A stretch of DNA of 64,000 nt, from positions 62,001-126,000 of the forward strand of contig JANQLK010000052.1 of NCBI GenBank assembly GCA_028280615.1. The letters are read 5' to 3'. Position numbers and translations under genes: made by a program. This DNA comes from Woeseiaceae bacterium (GTDB lineage: Bacteria; Pseudomonadota; Gammaproteobacteria; Steroidobacterales; Woeseiaceae). Each line of letters begins with the position of its first letter. Within the stretch, counting starts at the first letter, position 1. Positions 8,348-17,725 of the stretch are shown piece by piece. Under the pieces are notes generated by a model. The model did no database searches and was not told the DNA's origin. It saw only the letters and a list, made by a program, of their open reading frames with translations.

Positions 8348-11300
8348 CTACTCACAGCGCTCCGTGTTCCATACGATTTCGACGCGGCGGTTGGTCGCGC
8401 GCCCTTCCTCGGTCGCGTTGTCGGCGATCGGGCGGGACTCACCGAAGCTGCGAGAGCGCAGCCGGCTCGATGCGATACCCATATCGGCCAGGTAGTCGCT
8501 TACCGACTGCGCGCGGCGACCGGCGAGGGCATCGTTGTAGCGCTCCGTTCCAGTGCTGTCGGTATGTGCATTGATCATCGCCGTGTCGTCCGGCGATTCG
8601 CGCAACCGGCGCACAACGTCGTCCAGTACCTCTCGCGAGGACGCGTTCAATGCAGCCGAGTCGGTTGCGAATCGTACCCCTTCCAGAACCACGGCGATAT
8701 CCTCGCAGCGTGGCGGGGGGCTCGGTTCTTCGACCGGCGGAGGTGCGGGTTCCGGCGGAGGAGCAGGTTCCGGCGCCGGCTCGGGTTCCGGCACCGCCAC
8801 CGGCGCGCGGCCGGCCCCGCCCCAATGCAGTCCAACCGATAGCCCTGCGTAGTAGTGGTCGCGGTCGTAGAGATCGAGATCGGCACGGGCGAACCAGCGG
8901 TCGGAAAACGTCAGCGTGGCGCCGAAGCCGCCTGCGAGCTGCAGGTCGTTTCGCTGATCGACGGGAATGCGCGGATCGCTTACATCGGTGTCGATGGCGG
9001 AGATACCGAGCTTTGCGAACGCATTGAATGTCTCGTGCGGTTGTCGCAGCCAATAGACTGCCATCAGACTCGGCGTCCTGTAGGCGATCGTTGCATCCGG
9101 AATAAACGCTTCGAGCGCCGGGTCGACGTTACCGAGTCGCGCCTCGCCGCCGTCGACGTACGACAGCTCCGCGGACCAGTGCGGTCGCCATCGATAGCCG
9201 CCGAAGATCTTCCAGCCGTTGTCCGTATCGTCGCTCGTCGACCAGCCGCCGCCACCTTCTTCGGGATCGACGCCGGAAATACCCAGGCCGGCGCCGGCAT
9301 ACCAACATCCCTCGAAGCGGCCATCCGTGCTGCCGCAAACGTGATTGTCGGCGAGCGCTGCGTCTTCCGGTACGAGCCCCGTTGCGGCGAGTGCAATGGC
9401 CAGCTTTGCGGACGCTGCTGCCCGGGTACGGCTCCGCCAGGCTGCGATCGCCGCCAGCAGAAACAGTGCGAAAAGTGTCGTCGTATCGACGCTGCCGACG
9501 CCCCGCACGGACGTTTCGAGTCGCCCCTCGTCCGCGTCCACGCGATCGTCCAGACCGTCGTTGTCCTTGTCGCCGCGGTCGACGAGGTCCGGTATGCCGT
9601 CCCCGTCGCTGTCCGTGTCCAGGAAGTCGGGCGTGCCGTCACCGTCGGTGTCGACCGTGCCCTCGGTACCGTCATCCACGCCGTCGCCGTCCGAATCCGG
9701 ATCGCGCCAGTTGCCGATACCGTCGCCATCGGCATCGTCCGTTCCCTCGACGATGTCCTCCAGTGTATCGGCATCCGTGTCCAGGTCGCGGAAGTCGGGT
9801 ATGCCGTCCCCGTCGGTATCGTTCGGCTGCAATGCATCATCGACTCCGTCGAGATCGGCATCGGTGCCGCCGGTTGCGTCGACGTCGATGGCATCGTCGA
9901 TGCCGTCGCCGTCCGCGTCGGAGCCCGACAGCGGCGGTACGGCATCGGCTTCCACGTCATCGCCGATATCGTCGTTGTCGCTATCGGTGTCGCGCCAGTC
10001 GCCCGTGCCATCGTCGTCGGAGTCGATCGCTGTCTCGATAGTGTCGGGAATGCCGTCGCCGTCGGTATCCACGTCGAGAAAGTCGGGGGCACCGTCGCCG
10101 TCGGTATCGTTGGGCGCCAGCGCATCGTCGACGCCGTCGCCGTCCGCGTCGTCGCCGCCGGTCGAGTCGGCGTCGATTTCGTCCGGAATGCCGTCGGCAT
10201 CGTTGTCGTTGTTGCTGATCGGCGGCACTCGATCGGCCTCGTCGCGGTCGCCGATGCCATCTCCGTCCGCCTCGGTGTCGCGCCAGTTGCCGACGCCGTC
10301 GCCGTCGAAGTCGTCACGGCCTTCGATGACGTCGGGAATACCGTCGTTGTCGGCATCGAGATCGAGATAGTCCGGGATGCCGTCGCCGTCGGTGTCCTTG
10401 TCGTCGAGCACGTCCTCGTCGCGATTGGAGATGCCGTCATTGTCGTCATCCTGCGCATCGCCGAACACCGTGGGCATGCCGTCCGATGGATCCGGTAATC
10501 CGTCGCCATCCATATCGTCCGTCGCGTCGATGACGCCGTTGCCGTCGGCGTCGAGGTCCGCATCAGGCGACCCGGCGATGTCGGGCGTGCCGTCATTGTC
10601 CGAGTCGAGATCTCTTAAGTTCGGAATGCCGTCGCCGTCGCTGTCCGGCAGCGCGCCGGGGCCGACCGGTGTGCTGTCCGGATCGATCTGACCGTCGCCG
10701 TCTCCGTCCGGCAGGCCAGCCTCGACGACGTCGTTGAGGCTGTCGTTGTCGGAGTCGAGATCACGGTAGTCCGGGACGCCGTCGCCGTCCGTGTCGACGT
10801 CCGGCATGCCGTCCATGTCGAGATCGACGCTGCTCGGATCGTCGACGATGCCGTCGCCGTTGGCGTCATTGCCGCCCGTGGTCGAGGCATCGTAGACGTC
10901 GTCGATACCGTCGGCGTCCGCGTCGTTACCCGTCGGCCCTTCGGCGGCGTCCAGTACGCCGTCATTATCGCTGTCCAGGTCTCGCCAGTCCGAACGGCCG
11001 TCGCCGTCCGTGTCCCCGGTGCCTTCAACGGCGTCCGGTATACCGTCGCCGTCGCTGTCGATGTCCAGGTAGTCCGGCAGGCCGTCGCCGTCCGAATCGA
11101 CGGGCGCTCGAGCGTCATCAACGCCGTCGCCGTTCGAGTCCGTCCCGCCGGTCTGGTCGACGTCGAAGGCGTCGTCGAGCCCGTCGATGTCGGCGTCCAT
11201 GCCGGTCAGATCCGGAACATTGTCGGCTTCCCTGAAGTCGGGAATGCCGTCGCCGTCGCTGTCGGTGTCCAGGTAATTGGGAATACCGTCGCCGTCCGCG

Positions 11301-14296
11301 TCACCGCCGCCCTCGATGATGTCCGGAATGCCGTCGCCGTCCGCGTCGGTATCGAGATAGTTCGGCACGCCGTCGTCGTCGTCGTCGTTCGGCTGGAATC
11401 GGTCGTCGATTCCGTCGTTGTTGACGTCCTCACCGCCGGTTGCGTCGACGTCGACGGCGTCGTCGACACCGTCGCCGTCAGTGTCCAGGCCCGTCAGCGG
11501 CGGCTGGTTCATTTCCTCCTCGCTGTCGGGGATGCCGTCGTTGTCGCTGTCGATATCGTCGGCGTTGAGTATCCCGTCCCCGTCGCTGTCGTTTTCACCG
11601 TCGAGTCCGTCCGTGATGCCGTCGCCGTCCCGATCCGTCGGCGGTCGCACGATGAGATCGCCGATCGAATCGACAGAGTTGCCGGCTGCGTCGCTCGTCG
11701 TTATCGTCGGGTTGCTGCCGATGTCGCCGGCAGTGCCCGTGCAAACCGCCGTACCGCCGGACTCGGCGCCGCAGTTCATGCCCGGTATGCTCACGGACCC
11801 GCCGGGCTCGATATCGCCGCAGTTCGCGGTAACCAGGTCGGTCGGCAAGGCCGGGTTCGGCGTGAACACGCAGGTCGCCGGTTCGACCGTCGTATCACCC
11901 AACACGATCAGATCGCCGGGAAACGTGACGGAGTTGCCGTTGCCATCGGTTGCGGTAACCGGCGGATTGCTGCCGATGTCTCCCGCAACGCCGTTGCAGG
12001 TGACCGCGCCGGCAGACTCGGTGCCACAGCTCATGCCGGGAATGCCGATGCTGCCGCCCGGTTCGACACCGGTGCATTCGGCTGTGACCGCGTCGGCAGG
12101 CAGCGCCGGATTGGGATCGAACACGCAGGCTACCGGATCGACCGAAAGATCCGGTGCCACGATCGTCGGGTCGTTTTCGTCGGAGTCTCCTCCATTGGCG
12201 AACGACTCGGTCGGATCGCCGTCGCCATCCGGATCGGGATCGGAGCCGTCGTCGGACAGGTCGAGTACCTGCGGTGCGCCACTCGGCGTTGCCGCGACCG
12301 ATACCTTCGCCTGCGTGCTGAAGGGCCCTTCGTTGCCGTAAAAGTCGATTCGGACGGCGTAGCGGATCGTGCGCGTTGCACCGCCCGGCAGGGCATCGCT
12401 GCCGGCGAGCAAGTCCGTCTGCGTCACACCGTCGTAAGCGATCGGCGGTGCGGTGAATCCGTCCAACGCTGGCGCTCCCTGAACGGTGATGGAAGCGACG
12501 CCTGCGAAAGCGCTGCCGAGATCGTCGCTAATCTGTATGTTCTCGGCGGCCGTCGCGCTGAAATTCTCGACGACGAGCGTGAACGTCAGGTCGAATACGG
12601 TGCCGGTCGTGCCTACCCGTGTCTGTGAGGTCAATTCCTTTGCGATGCCGAGCGTGACGAAGCTGCAACGGTACGGTTGTGCAGCATCGGTGACGTGCAG
12701 CGCGCCGCGTCCGCCCGCGTGACCGTTGTAACCGCCGCCGGACTTGCCGGTGCCGCCGTGGCCCCCGGACCGGTGAACCGCGGCGCTGCCTTTGTGGGTT
12801 TCCGACAGCCAGACCAGTCCGCCGCTGCCACCGCCGCCGCCGCCGTCTTCGGTCTGCTTCGTCGAGCCGCCGTTACCGCCCTCGACGCTGAAGACGATGC
12901 CGTCGGCCGTCGCACGCGCGGAGTGCAGGAGGATCGTGCCGCCCGCGCCGCCGCCACCACCGCCTTCGGACTTGGCCCTGCCGCCGGAGTCACCGTCGGC
13001 TGACAGGCTGCCTCCTGCCGCGGCGTCGATCGAGAACGTTCGAACGATGATCAATCCGCCGCCGGCCTGTCCGCTGCTCCGGACCTGATCGAGGTTGTCG
13101 ATGTCGTCGCCGTTACTCGCGCCGCCGCCGCCACCCATGACCATGAAGTTCGGGGTCGCTTGAAAATGCTGCGGATACGGTGCGCCCCCGATGCCTTCGG
13201 TGTGCGCGCCGTCCACGCCTTCGCCGCCTGCACCGCCGCGCGCGAAGTTGCCGCCGCCGCCGCCGCCGCCGTCTTCGTTGCCGCCGCCGCCGGAACCGGC
13301 GGTTCCCGGTGCGCCCTGACCGGTGTCGCGCGTCCATGCCGTGTGCGCCGGGCCGAGGCCGTCGATGCCCGGATAGCCGGCCGGGCCAGATTCCAGGCCG
13401 CCGCTTGCCGGGTGTTCGTGCAACAGCGTCCGGCTGAACAGTCGTTGCGGCATGCCGGCGATGCCTTCGCCCTTGTAGCCGAAGTTGCCGGCCAGGCCAG
13501 TGACGCTATCGGCCCGCTCGGGGAAGAACTGGCCGCCGCGATAGCCTCGTCCATCGGCATTCAAACTGCCGCCGTCGAGGATGAGCTTGTCGCGCACATC
13601 GATCGCCGCTACTCCGCCCCAGCGACCGTTCCAGCGATCGGGAACGACCTCGCCCGCGATCGTGAGCCTCGAAAACTGCGGCACCTTGATGACCTGATAG
13701 CGACGGAAACCCAGCGACCCGGTCACGGTGTTGGAGTTGACGTATCGATTGATCAATCCGCCGTCCGCGCCGCGGCCTTCGACCGGGATTTCGCCGCCGC
13801 TGATCGGGCCCGTCGCGACGACGTATTCGTACTGACCGGTGATGAACGCTTCCGTGTCGCGGCTGCCCGCCTGGGTAAGACCTCCGGCACCGTCGCCGTA
13901 ATCGCCCGTAGGACGATGGTTGTCTGCCGTGTCAATCTCTGCGCCGACCATCTGCGCGATGATCAGTACGTCGCCGGCCGTGATGGTCTTGTCGATCGAC
14001 GGGTGCAGATGAGACGCCTGGGCGCCGAGGTCGGCGTCGATCGGGATGCGGGTCGTGCCGGCAGGAACCACGGTCGTCGCAGCCGCCGGATTCGGCGCGG
14101 CGAAGTAAACATTGACACGCGTTGCGTCGCCGGAGATTGAGACGGTGCCGTCGTCGCCGGCCGAGCACACGAGCGAGGCGTTCGCGGCTGTGGACCACAG
14201 CAACTGGACGCCGATTGCCGCTAGCGCAGCAATCGATCGTTGGCTAAAAACCTGGTTGAGAAACCTCCTGGCCGGAACACGTCCGCTCGCACTCAT
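8348..14296 (-). CDS. giant secreted protein: Gly-rich region, TSP3 calcium repeats and C-terminal OmpA
   Basis: A 1982-residue protein with a strong ribosome binding site (AGGGAGG) before the ATG at 14294-14296. Order: signal peptide (1-40, ending TAANA); a beta-rich and glycine-rich region (to about 545); a DUF11-like adhesin domain (about 550-690); two similar repeats of about 85 residues with paired Cys (about 716-885); a long array of thrombospondin type 3 repeats with DxDxDGxxD calcium loops (about 886-1600); a hydrophobic segment followed by RSRTR (about 1604-1625) resembling GlyGly/JDVT-CTERM sorting tails but internal; a second signal-like segment ending AALADN (about 1650); an eight-strand-type barrel (to about 1820); a Pro/Glu linker; and an OmpA peptidoglycan-binding domain (about 1867-1980, [10 protein letters not shown] and [10 protein letters not shown]). 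Probably an outer-membrane-anchored, calcium-binding surface protein. The architecture looks like two exported proteins fused in frame. Confidence 0.9.
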   Translation of the reverse strand: MSASGRVPARRFLNQVFSQRSIAALAAIGVQLLWSTAANASLVCSAGDDGTVSISGDATRVNVYFAAPNPAAATTVVPAGTTRIPIDADLGAQASHLHPSIDKTITAGDVLIIAQMVGAEIDTADNHRPTGDYGDGAGGLTQAGSRDTEAFITGQYEYVVATGPISGGEIPVEGRGADGGLINRYVNSNTVTGSLGFRRYQVIKVPQFSRLTIAGEVVPDRWNGRWGGVAAIDVRDKLILDGGSLNADGRGYRGGQFFPERADSVTGLAGNFGYKGEGIAGMPQRLFSRTLLHEHPASGGLESGPAGYPGIDGLGPAHTAWTRDTGQGAPGTAGSGGGGNEDGGGGGGGNFARGGAGGEGVDGAHTEGIGGAPYPQHFQATPNFMVMGGGGGASNGDDIDNLDQVRSSGQAGGGLIIVRTFSIDAAAGGSLSADGDSGGRAKSEGGGGGGAGGTILLHSARATADGIVFSVEGGNGGSTKQTEDGGGGGGSGGLVWLSETHKGSAAVHRSGGHGGTGKSGGGYNGHAGGRGALHVTDAAQPYRCSFVTLGIAKELTSQTRVGTTGTVFDLTFTLVVENFSATAAENIQISDDLGSAFAGVASITVQGAPALDGFTAPPIAYDGVTQTDLLAGSDALPGGATRTIRYAVRIDFYGNEGPFSTQAKVSVAATPSGAPQVLDLSDDGSDPDPDGDGDPTESFANGGDSDENDPTIVAPDLSVDPVACVFDPNPALPADAVTAECTGVEPGGSIGIPGMSCGTESAGAVTCNGVAGDIGSNPPVTATDGNGNSVTFPGDLIVLGDTTVEPATCVFTPNPALPTDLVTANCGDIEPGGSVSIPGMNCGAESGGTAVCTGTAGDIGSNPTITTSDAAGNSVDSIGDLIVRPPTDRDGDGITDGLDGENDSDGDGILNADDIDSDNDGIPDSEEEMNQPPLTGLDTDGDGVDDAVDVDATGGEDVNNDGIDDRFQPNDDDDDGVPNYLDTDADGDGIPDIIEGGGDADGDGIPNYLDTDSDGDGIPDFREADNVPDLTGMDADIDGLDDAFDVDQTGGTDSNGDGVDDARAPVDSDGDGLPDYLDIDSDGDGIPDAVEGTGDTDGDGRSDWRDLDSDNDGVLDAAEGPTGNDADADGIDDVYDASTTGGNDANGDGIVDDPSSVDLDMDGMPDVDTDGDGVPDYRDLDSDNDSLNDVVEAGLPDGDGDGQIDPDSTPVGPGALPDSDGDGIPNLRDLDSDNDGTPDIAGSPDADLDADGNGVIDATDDMDGDGLPDPSDGMPTVFGDAQDDDNDGISNRDEDVLDDKDTDGDGIPDYLDLDADNDGIPDVIEGRDDFDGDGVGNWRDTEADGDGIGDRDEADRVPPISNNDNDADGIPDEIDADSTGGDDADGDGVDDALAPNDTDGDGAPDFLDVDTDGDGIPDTIETAIDSDDDGTGDWRDTDSDNDDIGDDVEADAVPPLSGSDADGDGIDDAIDVDATGGTDADLDGVDDALQPNDTDGDGIPDFRDLDTDADTLEDIVEGTDDADGDGIGNWRDPDSDGDGVDDGTEGTVDTDGDGTPDFLDTDSDGDGIPDLVDRGDKDNDGLDDRVDADEGRLETSVRGVGSVDTTTLFALFLLAAIAAWRSRTRAAASAKLAIALAATGLVPEDAALADNHVCGSTDGRFEGCWYAGAGLGISGVDPEEGGGGWSTSDDTDNGWKIFGGYRWRPHWSAELSYVDGGEARLGNVDPALEAFIPDATIAYRTPSLMAVYWLRQPHETFNAFAKLGISAIDTDVSDPRIPVDQRNDLQLAGGFGATLTFSDRWFARADLDLYDRDHYYAGLSVGLHWGGAGRAPVAVPEPEPAPEPAPPPEPAPPPVEEPSPPPRCEDIAVVLEGVRFATDSAALNASSREVLDDVVRRLRESPDDTAMINAHTDSTGTERYNDALAGRRAQSVSDYLADMGIASSRLRSRSFGESRPIADNATEEGRATNRRVEIVWNTERCE
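9540..11640 (-). repeat. tandem thrombospondin type 3 repeat array in coding DNA
   Basis: About 2.1 kb of internally repetitive coding sequence, with GCCGTCGCCGTC-like units recurring at short irregular intervals. It encodes consecutive D-x-D-x-D-G-x-x-D loops separated by IPDxxE/V, DxxGGxD and WRDxDSD variants. The repeats explain the long spurious open frames on both strands here. Such arrays bind many calcium ions and are prone to copy-number change and assembly collapse. Confidence 0.85.
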
Positions 14297-14642
14297 CGCG
14301 GCACCTCCCTGTTTTTGTTATTATTTTCCGGGCGGTCAACGACCAGGGGTCGTCTTGCCGCGGTTGTCGTTCTCGGCCGAGTAGTGTAGCCGAATACCTA
14401 TCGTAGAGAGAACCGCGCGCCTCCATGCGGCCCCACAAATGCGGTCTTCTGATCTTCGCCGCCCCGTGTCGGCCGTCTGCAGCGCCCCGTCGCACTTGGC
14501 CGAGACCGTGATCGAAACGGAATCGTAACGAGGTAGACTCGCATCCGCCTTCGGGCAGCGCGGATGTCGGTCAGTCCGGATTTGCGCAAATAGCGCCGGC
14601 GGATACACCGGTTGCCGTGCGCTCCCGAGCGCCCGGCGGCAG
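14297..14642. other. intergenic stretch upstream of the TSP3/OmpA gene
   Basis: 346 bp between the 3' end of the cytochrome-porin gene and the start of the giant gene, both on the minus strand. No convincing coding sequence is seen on either strand. The 30 bp next to the start are A+T rich (14312-14330) and may form part of the leader. No clear terminator hairpin or sigma-70 promoter was identified. Confidence 0.5.
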
Positions 14643-15737
14643 TCAGAAGAACCCGTGGAACTCCCAGAACACGGCGTCGCGGTTCGCACCCGGGCTCTCC
14701 GGAGGCCCGTCGTAGCTCCGCACGCCTAGCCGGGACTGCAGGAACTGGACCGGCGAGTACTCCCAGACGATGCTGTAACGCACCCGGTGGTCCTCGCTGA
14801 CGTCGTCGTCGGGATCGAGATACTCGTAGGAAAATTTCAGGTTGTGGCCGCGGCCGGGCGTCAGGTTGGCCTCGACAAGGCTCGCGATGGCAGACGTGGC
14901 TTGCGCCGCCGGGACGTCGTCGCGGACCCGGTCGATCTCGGCGAGCCATGCGATCGGGCCGGTCTTAAGGCCCGCGAACAGGCCGACCATGTCCCGGTCG
15001 CCGGCGTCGGCATCGTTGCGGCTGGCGCTCAGGCCCAGGCGCCAGTTGGCGCGCACGTAGCTCGATATGAGGCTCAACTGCTTGCCGTCATCGCGGTCGG
15101 CGCTGCCGCCAGAGCCGTTCGTTACCGCGCCGATGATCGACCACGGTCCGGCTTCATAGCCCGCCTGAACGCCCCGGTCCGGGTTCGTAAGATTCACGCC
15201 GGTCGCGAGTCGAACGAACGCGGTATCGTCCTGCAGCCGGAGACCGTAAGGAAGATAGAACTGACCGGCAGCGACGAACCAGCGTGCGGCTTCGCCGTTG
15301 AGCCGCACGTAGGCCTCACGGTTCTGCGCGCCGCCCGGTGCGAACTGCTGGTCGACGTAGACGAGCAGCCGACTCGGGATCACGGCCGCCTCGAGGTACA
15401 CGGTGCCACGGTTGACGTCGAAGGTGCTTTCCGTGCCGGTGCCCGGCGTGTCGGTCGCATCGAAGCCGGCGCGCAGGTTCGCCCCGACCGCGAGCCAGTC
15501 GTTCACGCGCCCCGTCCACGGCTCGTCGTTGCCGATCCGACTGGCCGCAAGCTCGTTCCGGGCAAAAACGTTGCCGTACGCATTGCGCTTGCCGCCACCC
15601 GCCGGGTGAGCGTGACAGGCGCCGCACTGCAAGCCCTTCTGTACCGCGAAGTAGGGCTCGGCCGATGCCGTCGGGCTCGCGAGACTGGCCCACGCCGCGA
15701 CGGCGAGAACCGCCGTCGGCGCACACAGCCTGATCAT
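14643..15737 (-). CDS. outer-membrane porin with an N-terminal CXXCH heme motif
   Basis: 364 residues from the ATG at 15735-15737, which gives a signal peptide (MIRLCAPTAVLAVAAWASLA through TASAEP). Just after it, GLQCGACHAHPAGG supplies one c-type heme motif. The remaining 300 residues alternate as outer-membrane beta-strands (VYLEAAVIPSRLLVYVDQQF, WFVAAGQFYLPYGLRL, LKFSYEYL) and end in Phe (WEFHGFF), a barrel sorting signal. The fold resembles phosphate-selective or MtrB-like porins, but a fused N-terminal heme domain is unusual. It lies 16 bp after the heme-motif lipoprotein gene, so the pair is probably an operon that could move electrons or a redox substrate across the outer membrane. 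That role is inferred; heme attachment is supported only by the motif. Confidence 0.75.
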   Translation of the reverse strand: MIRLCAPTAVLAVAAWASLASPTASAEPYFAVQKGLQCGACHAHPAGGGKRNAYGNVFARNELAASRIGNDEPWTGRVNDWLAVGANLRAGFDATDTPGTGTESTFDVNRGTVYLEAAVIPSRLLVYVDQQFAPGGAQNREAYVRLNGEAARWFVAAGQFYLPYGLRLQDDTAFVRLATGVNLTNPDRGVQAGYEAGPWSIIGAVTNGSGGSADRDDGKQLSLISSYVRANWRLGLSASRNDADAGDRDMVGLFAGLKTGPIAWLAEIDRVRDDVPAAQATSAIASLVEANLTPGRGHNLKFSYEYLDPDDDVSEDHRVRYSIVWEYSPVQFLQSRLGVRSYDGPPESPGANRDAVFWEFHGFF

Positions 15738-15753
15738 CCCGGCGCCCGCGCCG

Positions 15754-16974
15754 TCAACGGTTCGCTCCGTCGGCGATCCACTGCCGTACCTCGTCGATGA
15801 CGGCCTGATCCAGGGCGGCCTGGCCGAGCGGCATTCTTGCTCCGGTCGCCGCGGTGCCTTCGATTTTTTGCACCAGGTAGCTGTTGTCGGGATCGCCAGG
15901 CTCGACGCGGTCCAGCGCCGGTTGCTGGATGCTCGCGACGCCGACGACGTTCGCGAAGGTCGCATCCGCGTCGCTCAGGTCCATGCCGCCGGGCAGCGAA
16001 TTGCCGGATGGGCCCGTGTGGCATCCGGCCGCGGCACAGGTCATGCCGAACAGGCTGGCCTGCAGGTCGTCGAGCGTCGGTCCTCCGGAGCCGGCCGCCA
16101 GCGTGAACGTTGCCTCGAAATCGCCGCCGCCGGCGCCGTCGCCCGACGGGAAGTCGCCGCTGAATTCTCCGTCGAGGGCATTGGCGTCGATATCGAGTAT
16201 TACCGACGCGCCGGAGCCGAGCAGCAGGACCCGGTAGGTGTCGTCCGCGAGCGCGACGCCCGTGAGGTCGAAAGTCGCGCTCATCGGCATCATGCCGGCC
16301 GTCGAAATGCTCGCCGCCGTAATTGCCGTTTCGTTGCCGTCGTCGAACGTCGCGTCGCCGCCGCTGGCTTCGAGAATGAAGGTATTGGCATTGACCGTCG
16401 ACGCGTCGAGTTCGCGGTCGAACATCGCGACGATGCGGTCGGGCGCGGCGTTCAACGCGCTGTCCGGCAGCGGCGCAAGCGATACGACGCGGATCGGGTC
16501 CGTCGAGCCCTGTCGATCGTCGAGCGCGCCGTCGCTGATCCACTGCCGGATGATGTCGATGATGTCCTGATCCAGCGGCGGCTGTCCGAGCGGCATCTGC
16601 TCACCGACCGCGGCGCTGCCTTCGAGCTTCTGGATCAAATAGCTTTCGTCGGGGTCGCCGGGCGCGACGCGAAGTACCGACGGCACCTCGGAACTGGGCA
16701 CGCCGACGAGCGAGGCGAAGCTGTTGATCGCATCCAGCATGAGTCCCTGGGGCGCTCCGGCGCCCCGGTGACAGCCGCTCGTCGCACAGGTCGTCCCGAA
16801 GACGTTCGCCTGGATCTCGGAAAACGTCGCGTCGAATGCGGGCGGTGGTGGTGCCGGCGGCGGCGGTGTGGTGGTAGTGCCGCCGCCGCTGCCGCCGCCG
16901 CAGGCGCCCAGCAACAGGGCCGGCAGGGCCGCAAGCAGCGGAAGACGGCGGTTCGTGGCTATCGAGTGCTTCAT
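15754..16974 (-). CDS. lipoprotein with two CX4CH cytochrome-like domains around an Ig-like domain
   Basis: A 406-residue protein. The signal peptide ends in an LLLGAC lipobox, followed by a Gly/Thr/Pro-rich linker. Two homologous domains (about residues 50-155 and 295-404) each contain F-G-x-T-C-x(4)-C-H with a G-D-P-[DN]-[ED]-S-Y-L-[IV]-Q-K-[LI]-E-G segment and end in R-M-P-L-G-Q-x-x-L-D-Q or Q-M-P-L-G-Q-x-x-L-D-Q, the probable distal Met region, then R-Q-W-I-x-D-G-A. Both heme motifs are CX4CH (CATSGCH and CAAAGCH), not the usual CXXCH. Between them is a bacterial Ig-like domain (about 160-250). It is probably a diheme surface or periplasmic lipoprotein acting with the cytochrome-porin encoded 16 bp downstream. 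It is divergent from the ECF sigma gene across a dyad-rich spacer. Confidence 0.8.
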   Translation of the reverse strand: MKHSIATNRRLPLLAALPALLLGACGGGSGGGTTTTPPPPAPPPPAFDATFSEIQANVFGTTCATSGCHRGAGAPQGLMLDAINSFASLVGVPSSEVPSVLRVAPGDPDESYLIQKLEGSAAVGEQMPLGQPPLDQDIIDIIRQWISDGALDDRQGSTDPIRVVSLAPLPDSALNAAPDRIVAMFDRELDASTVNANTFILEASGGDATFDDGNETAITAASISTAGMMPMSATFDLTGVALADDTYRVLLLGSGASVILDIDANALDGEFSGDFPSGDGAGGGDFEATFTLAAGSGGPTLDDLQASLFGMTCAAAGCHTGPSGNSLPGGMDLSDADATFANVVGVASIQQPALDRVEPGDPDNSYLVQKIEGTAATGARMPLGQAALDQAVIDEVRQWIADGANR

Positions 16975-17031
16975 GGCGGACGATCCCGAATTGCATGGCT
17001 ACGACTAGTCAGTAGCCGCGATCGGCCGGCC

Positions 17032-17057
17032 GGTTCAATCGCCGTCGAAATTGAACC
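17032..17057. promoter_or_regulatory. interrupted palindrome GGTTCAAT-N10-ATTGAACC in the divergent control region
   Basis: Perfect 8-bp arms lie near the centre of the 151-bp spacer between the heme-motif lipoprotein gene and the ECF sigma gene. Each arm contains GAACC reading outward, like an ECF-type -35 element for each direction, so the dyad could be an operator, a pair of divergent autoregulated promoters, or both. A further imperfect dyad (GCTAC ... GTAGC around GACTAGTC) lies at 16998-17016. Function is inferred from position and symmetry. Confidence 0.5.
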
Positions 17058-17073
17058 TTTTCGCGTCCAGGGG

Positions 17074-17094
17074 ACACCTACTACTGGTAGGTGT
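17074..17094. promoter_or_regulatory. inverted repeat ACACCTAC-N5-GTAGGTGT upstream of the ECF sigma gene
   Basis: Perfect 8-bp arms with a 5-base loop end 31 bp before the chosen sigma-factor start. It could be an operator or a leader hairpin limiting translation of the sigma factor. No poly-T tail follows, so it is not a terminator. Confidence 0.5.
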
Positions 17095-17125
17095 GCAAAA
17101 TGCGGTCGGGCTGTTCGGTCCGGGG

Positions 17126-17725
17126 ATGCTCGAGATGGCTTCGAAGATCGGGGGAGCGGTAGGCGGTTCGCAGGGCGCGGACGCGGATACCCTGGAGCGG
17201 GTCGCGAATGGTGACCGCGAGGCCTTTGCCGCACTGTTCGAGGACTACCATCCTCGCCTGTTCCGGTTCCTGTTTCGGCTTACCCGATCGCACGGTGAGA
17301 CCGAAGAATTGACGAACGACGTGCTGTTGACGGTCTGGAACGATGCACGCAGTTTCCGCGGCGACGCCAGGGTCTCGACGTGGATATTCGGCATCGCCTA
17401 CCGAAAGGCACTGGCCCACATGAGAAAGCGCAGCTTGAATACCGTTGCACTGAAGGACGAACACGCCGTCATCGATCCCGCGGGACGGCGCTTCGAAGAG
17501 GCCGACTGGGTGCAGAAGGGCGTCGAGGCGCTGCCGCCGAAACAGCGCCTGACGATACTGCTGGTCTACTTTCTTGGTTTGTCGTGCGATGAAACCGCGG
17601 CCGTGACCGGGGTCCCTGCAAGCACCGTCAAGACCCGAATGTTTCACGCGCGAAAGAAGCTCAGGATTCACCTGCACGGCAGCCGGTCGCCGGCACGCCT
17701 AGCCGGGAGCAAAGACGATGAATAA
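17126..17725 (+). CDS. ECF-subfamily RNA polymerase sigma factor
   Basis: 199 residues from the ATG at 17126; an ATG at 17135 has better spacing from GGGG and is equally possible, while upstream TTG/GTG codons would run through the dyads. Region 2 (LFEDYHPRLFRFLFRLTRSH with ETEELTNDVLLTVW) binds core polymerase and the -10 element. Region 4 (LPPKQRLTILLVYFLGLSC, then ETAAVTGVPASTVKTRMFHA) is the helix-turn-helix that reads the -35 element. It overlaps the zinc-finger anti-sigma gene by eight bases and is followed by the protease gene, so the three form one operon. The divergent cytochrome-porin pair is a likely additional target, given the shared dyad-rich spacer. The signal is unknown. Confidence 0.9.
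   Translation: MLEMASKIGGAVGGSQGADADTLERVANGDREAFAALFEDYHPRLFRFLFRLTRSHGETEELTNDVLLTVWNDARSFRGDARVSTWIFGIAYRKALAHMRKRSLNTVALKDEHAVIDPAGRRFEEADWVQKGVEALPPKQRLTILLVYFLGLSCDETAAVTGVPASTVKTRMFHARKKLRIHLHGSRSPARLAGSKDDE

Noticed and set aside
8855..10596. Long open frames on both strands inside the TSP3 array
   Set aside because: The periodic GC-rich DNA of the repeats keeps several frames open. The translations are biased, low-complexity Arg/Ser/Pro or Val/Ala strings without domains, while the annotated frame has clear calcium motifs and a signal peptide.
9540..11640. Possible CRISPR array from the regular short repeats
   Set aside because: The repeats are in-frame protein repeats of variable spacing with no constant direct repeat plus unique spacers and no cas genes.
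17051..17125. Upstream TTG or GTG start for the ECF sigma factor
   Set aside because: It would translate through the dyads and add residues without similarity to sigma-factor N-termini; the ATGs at 17126 or 17135 fit the family length.
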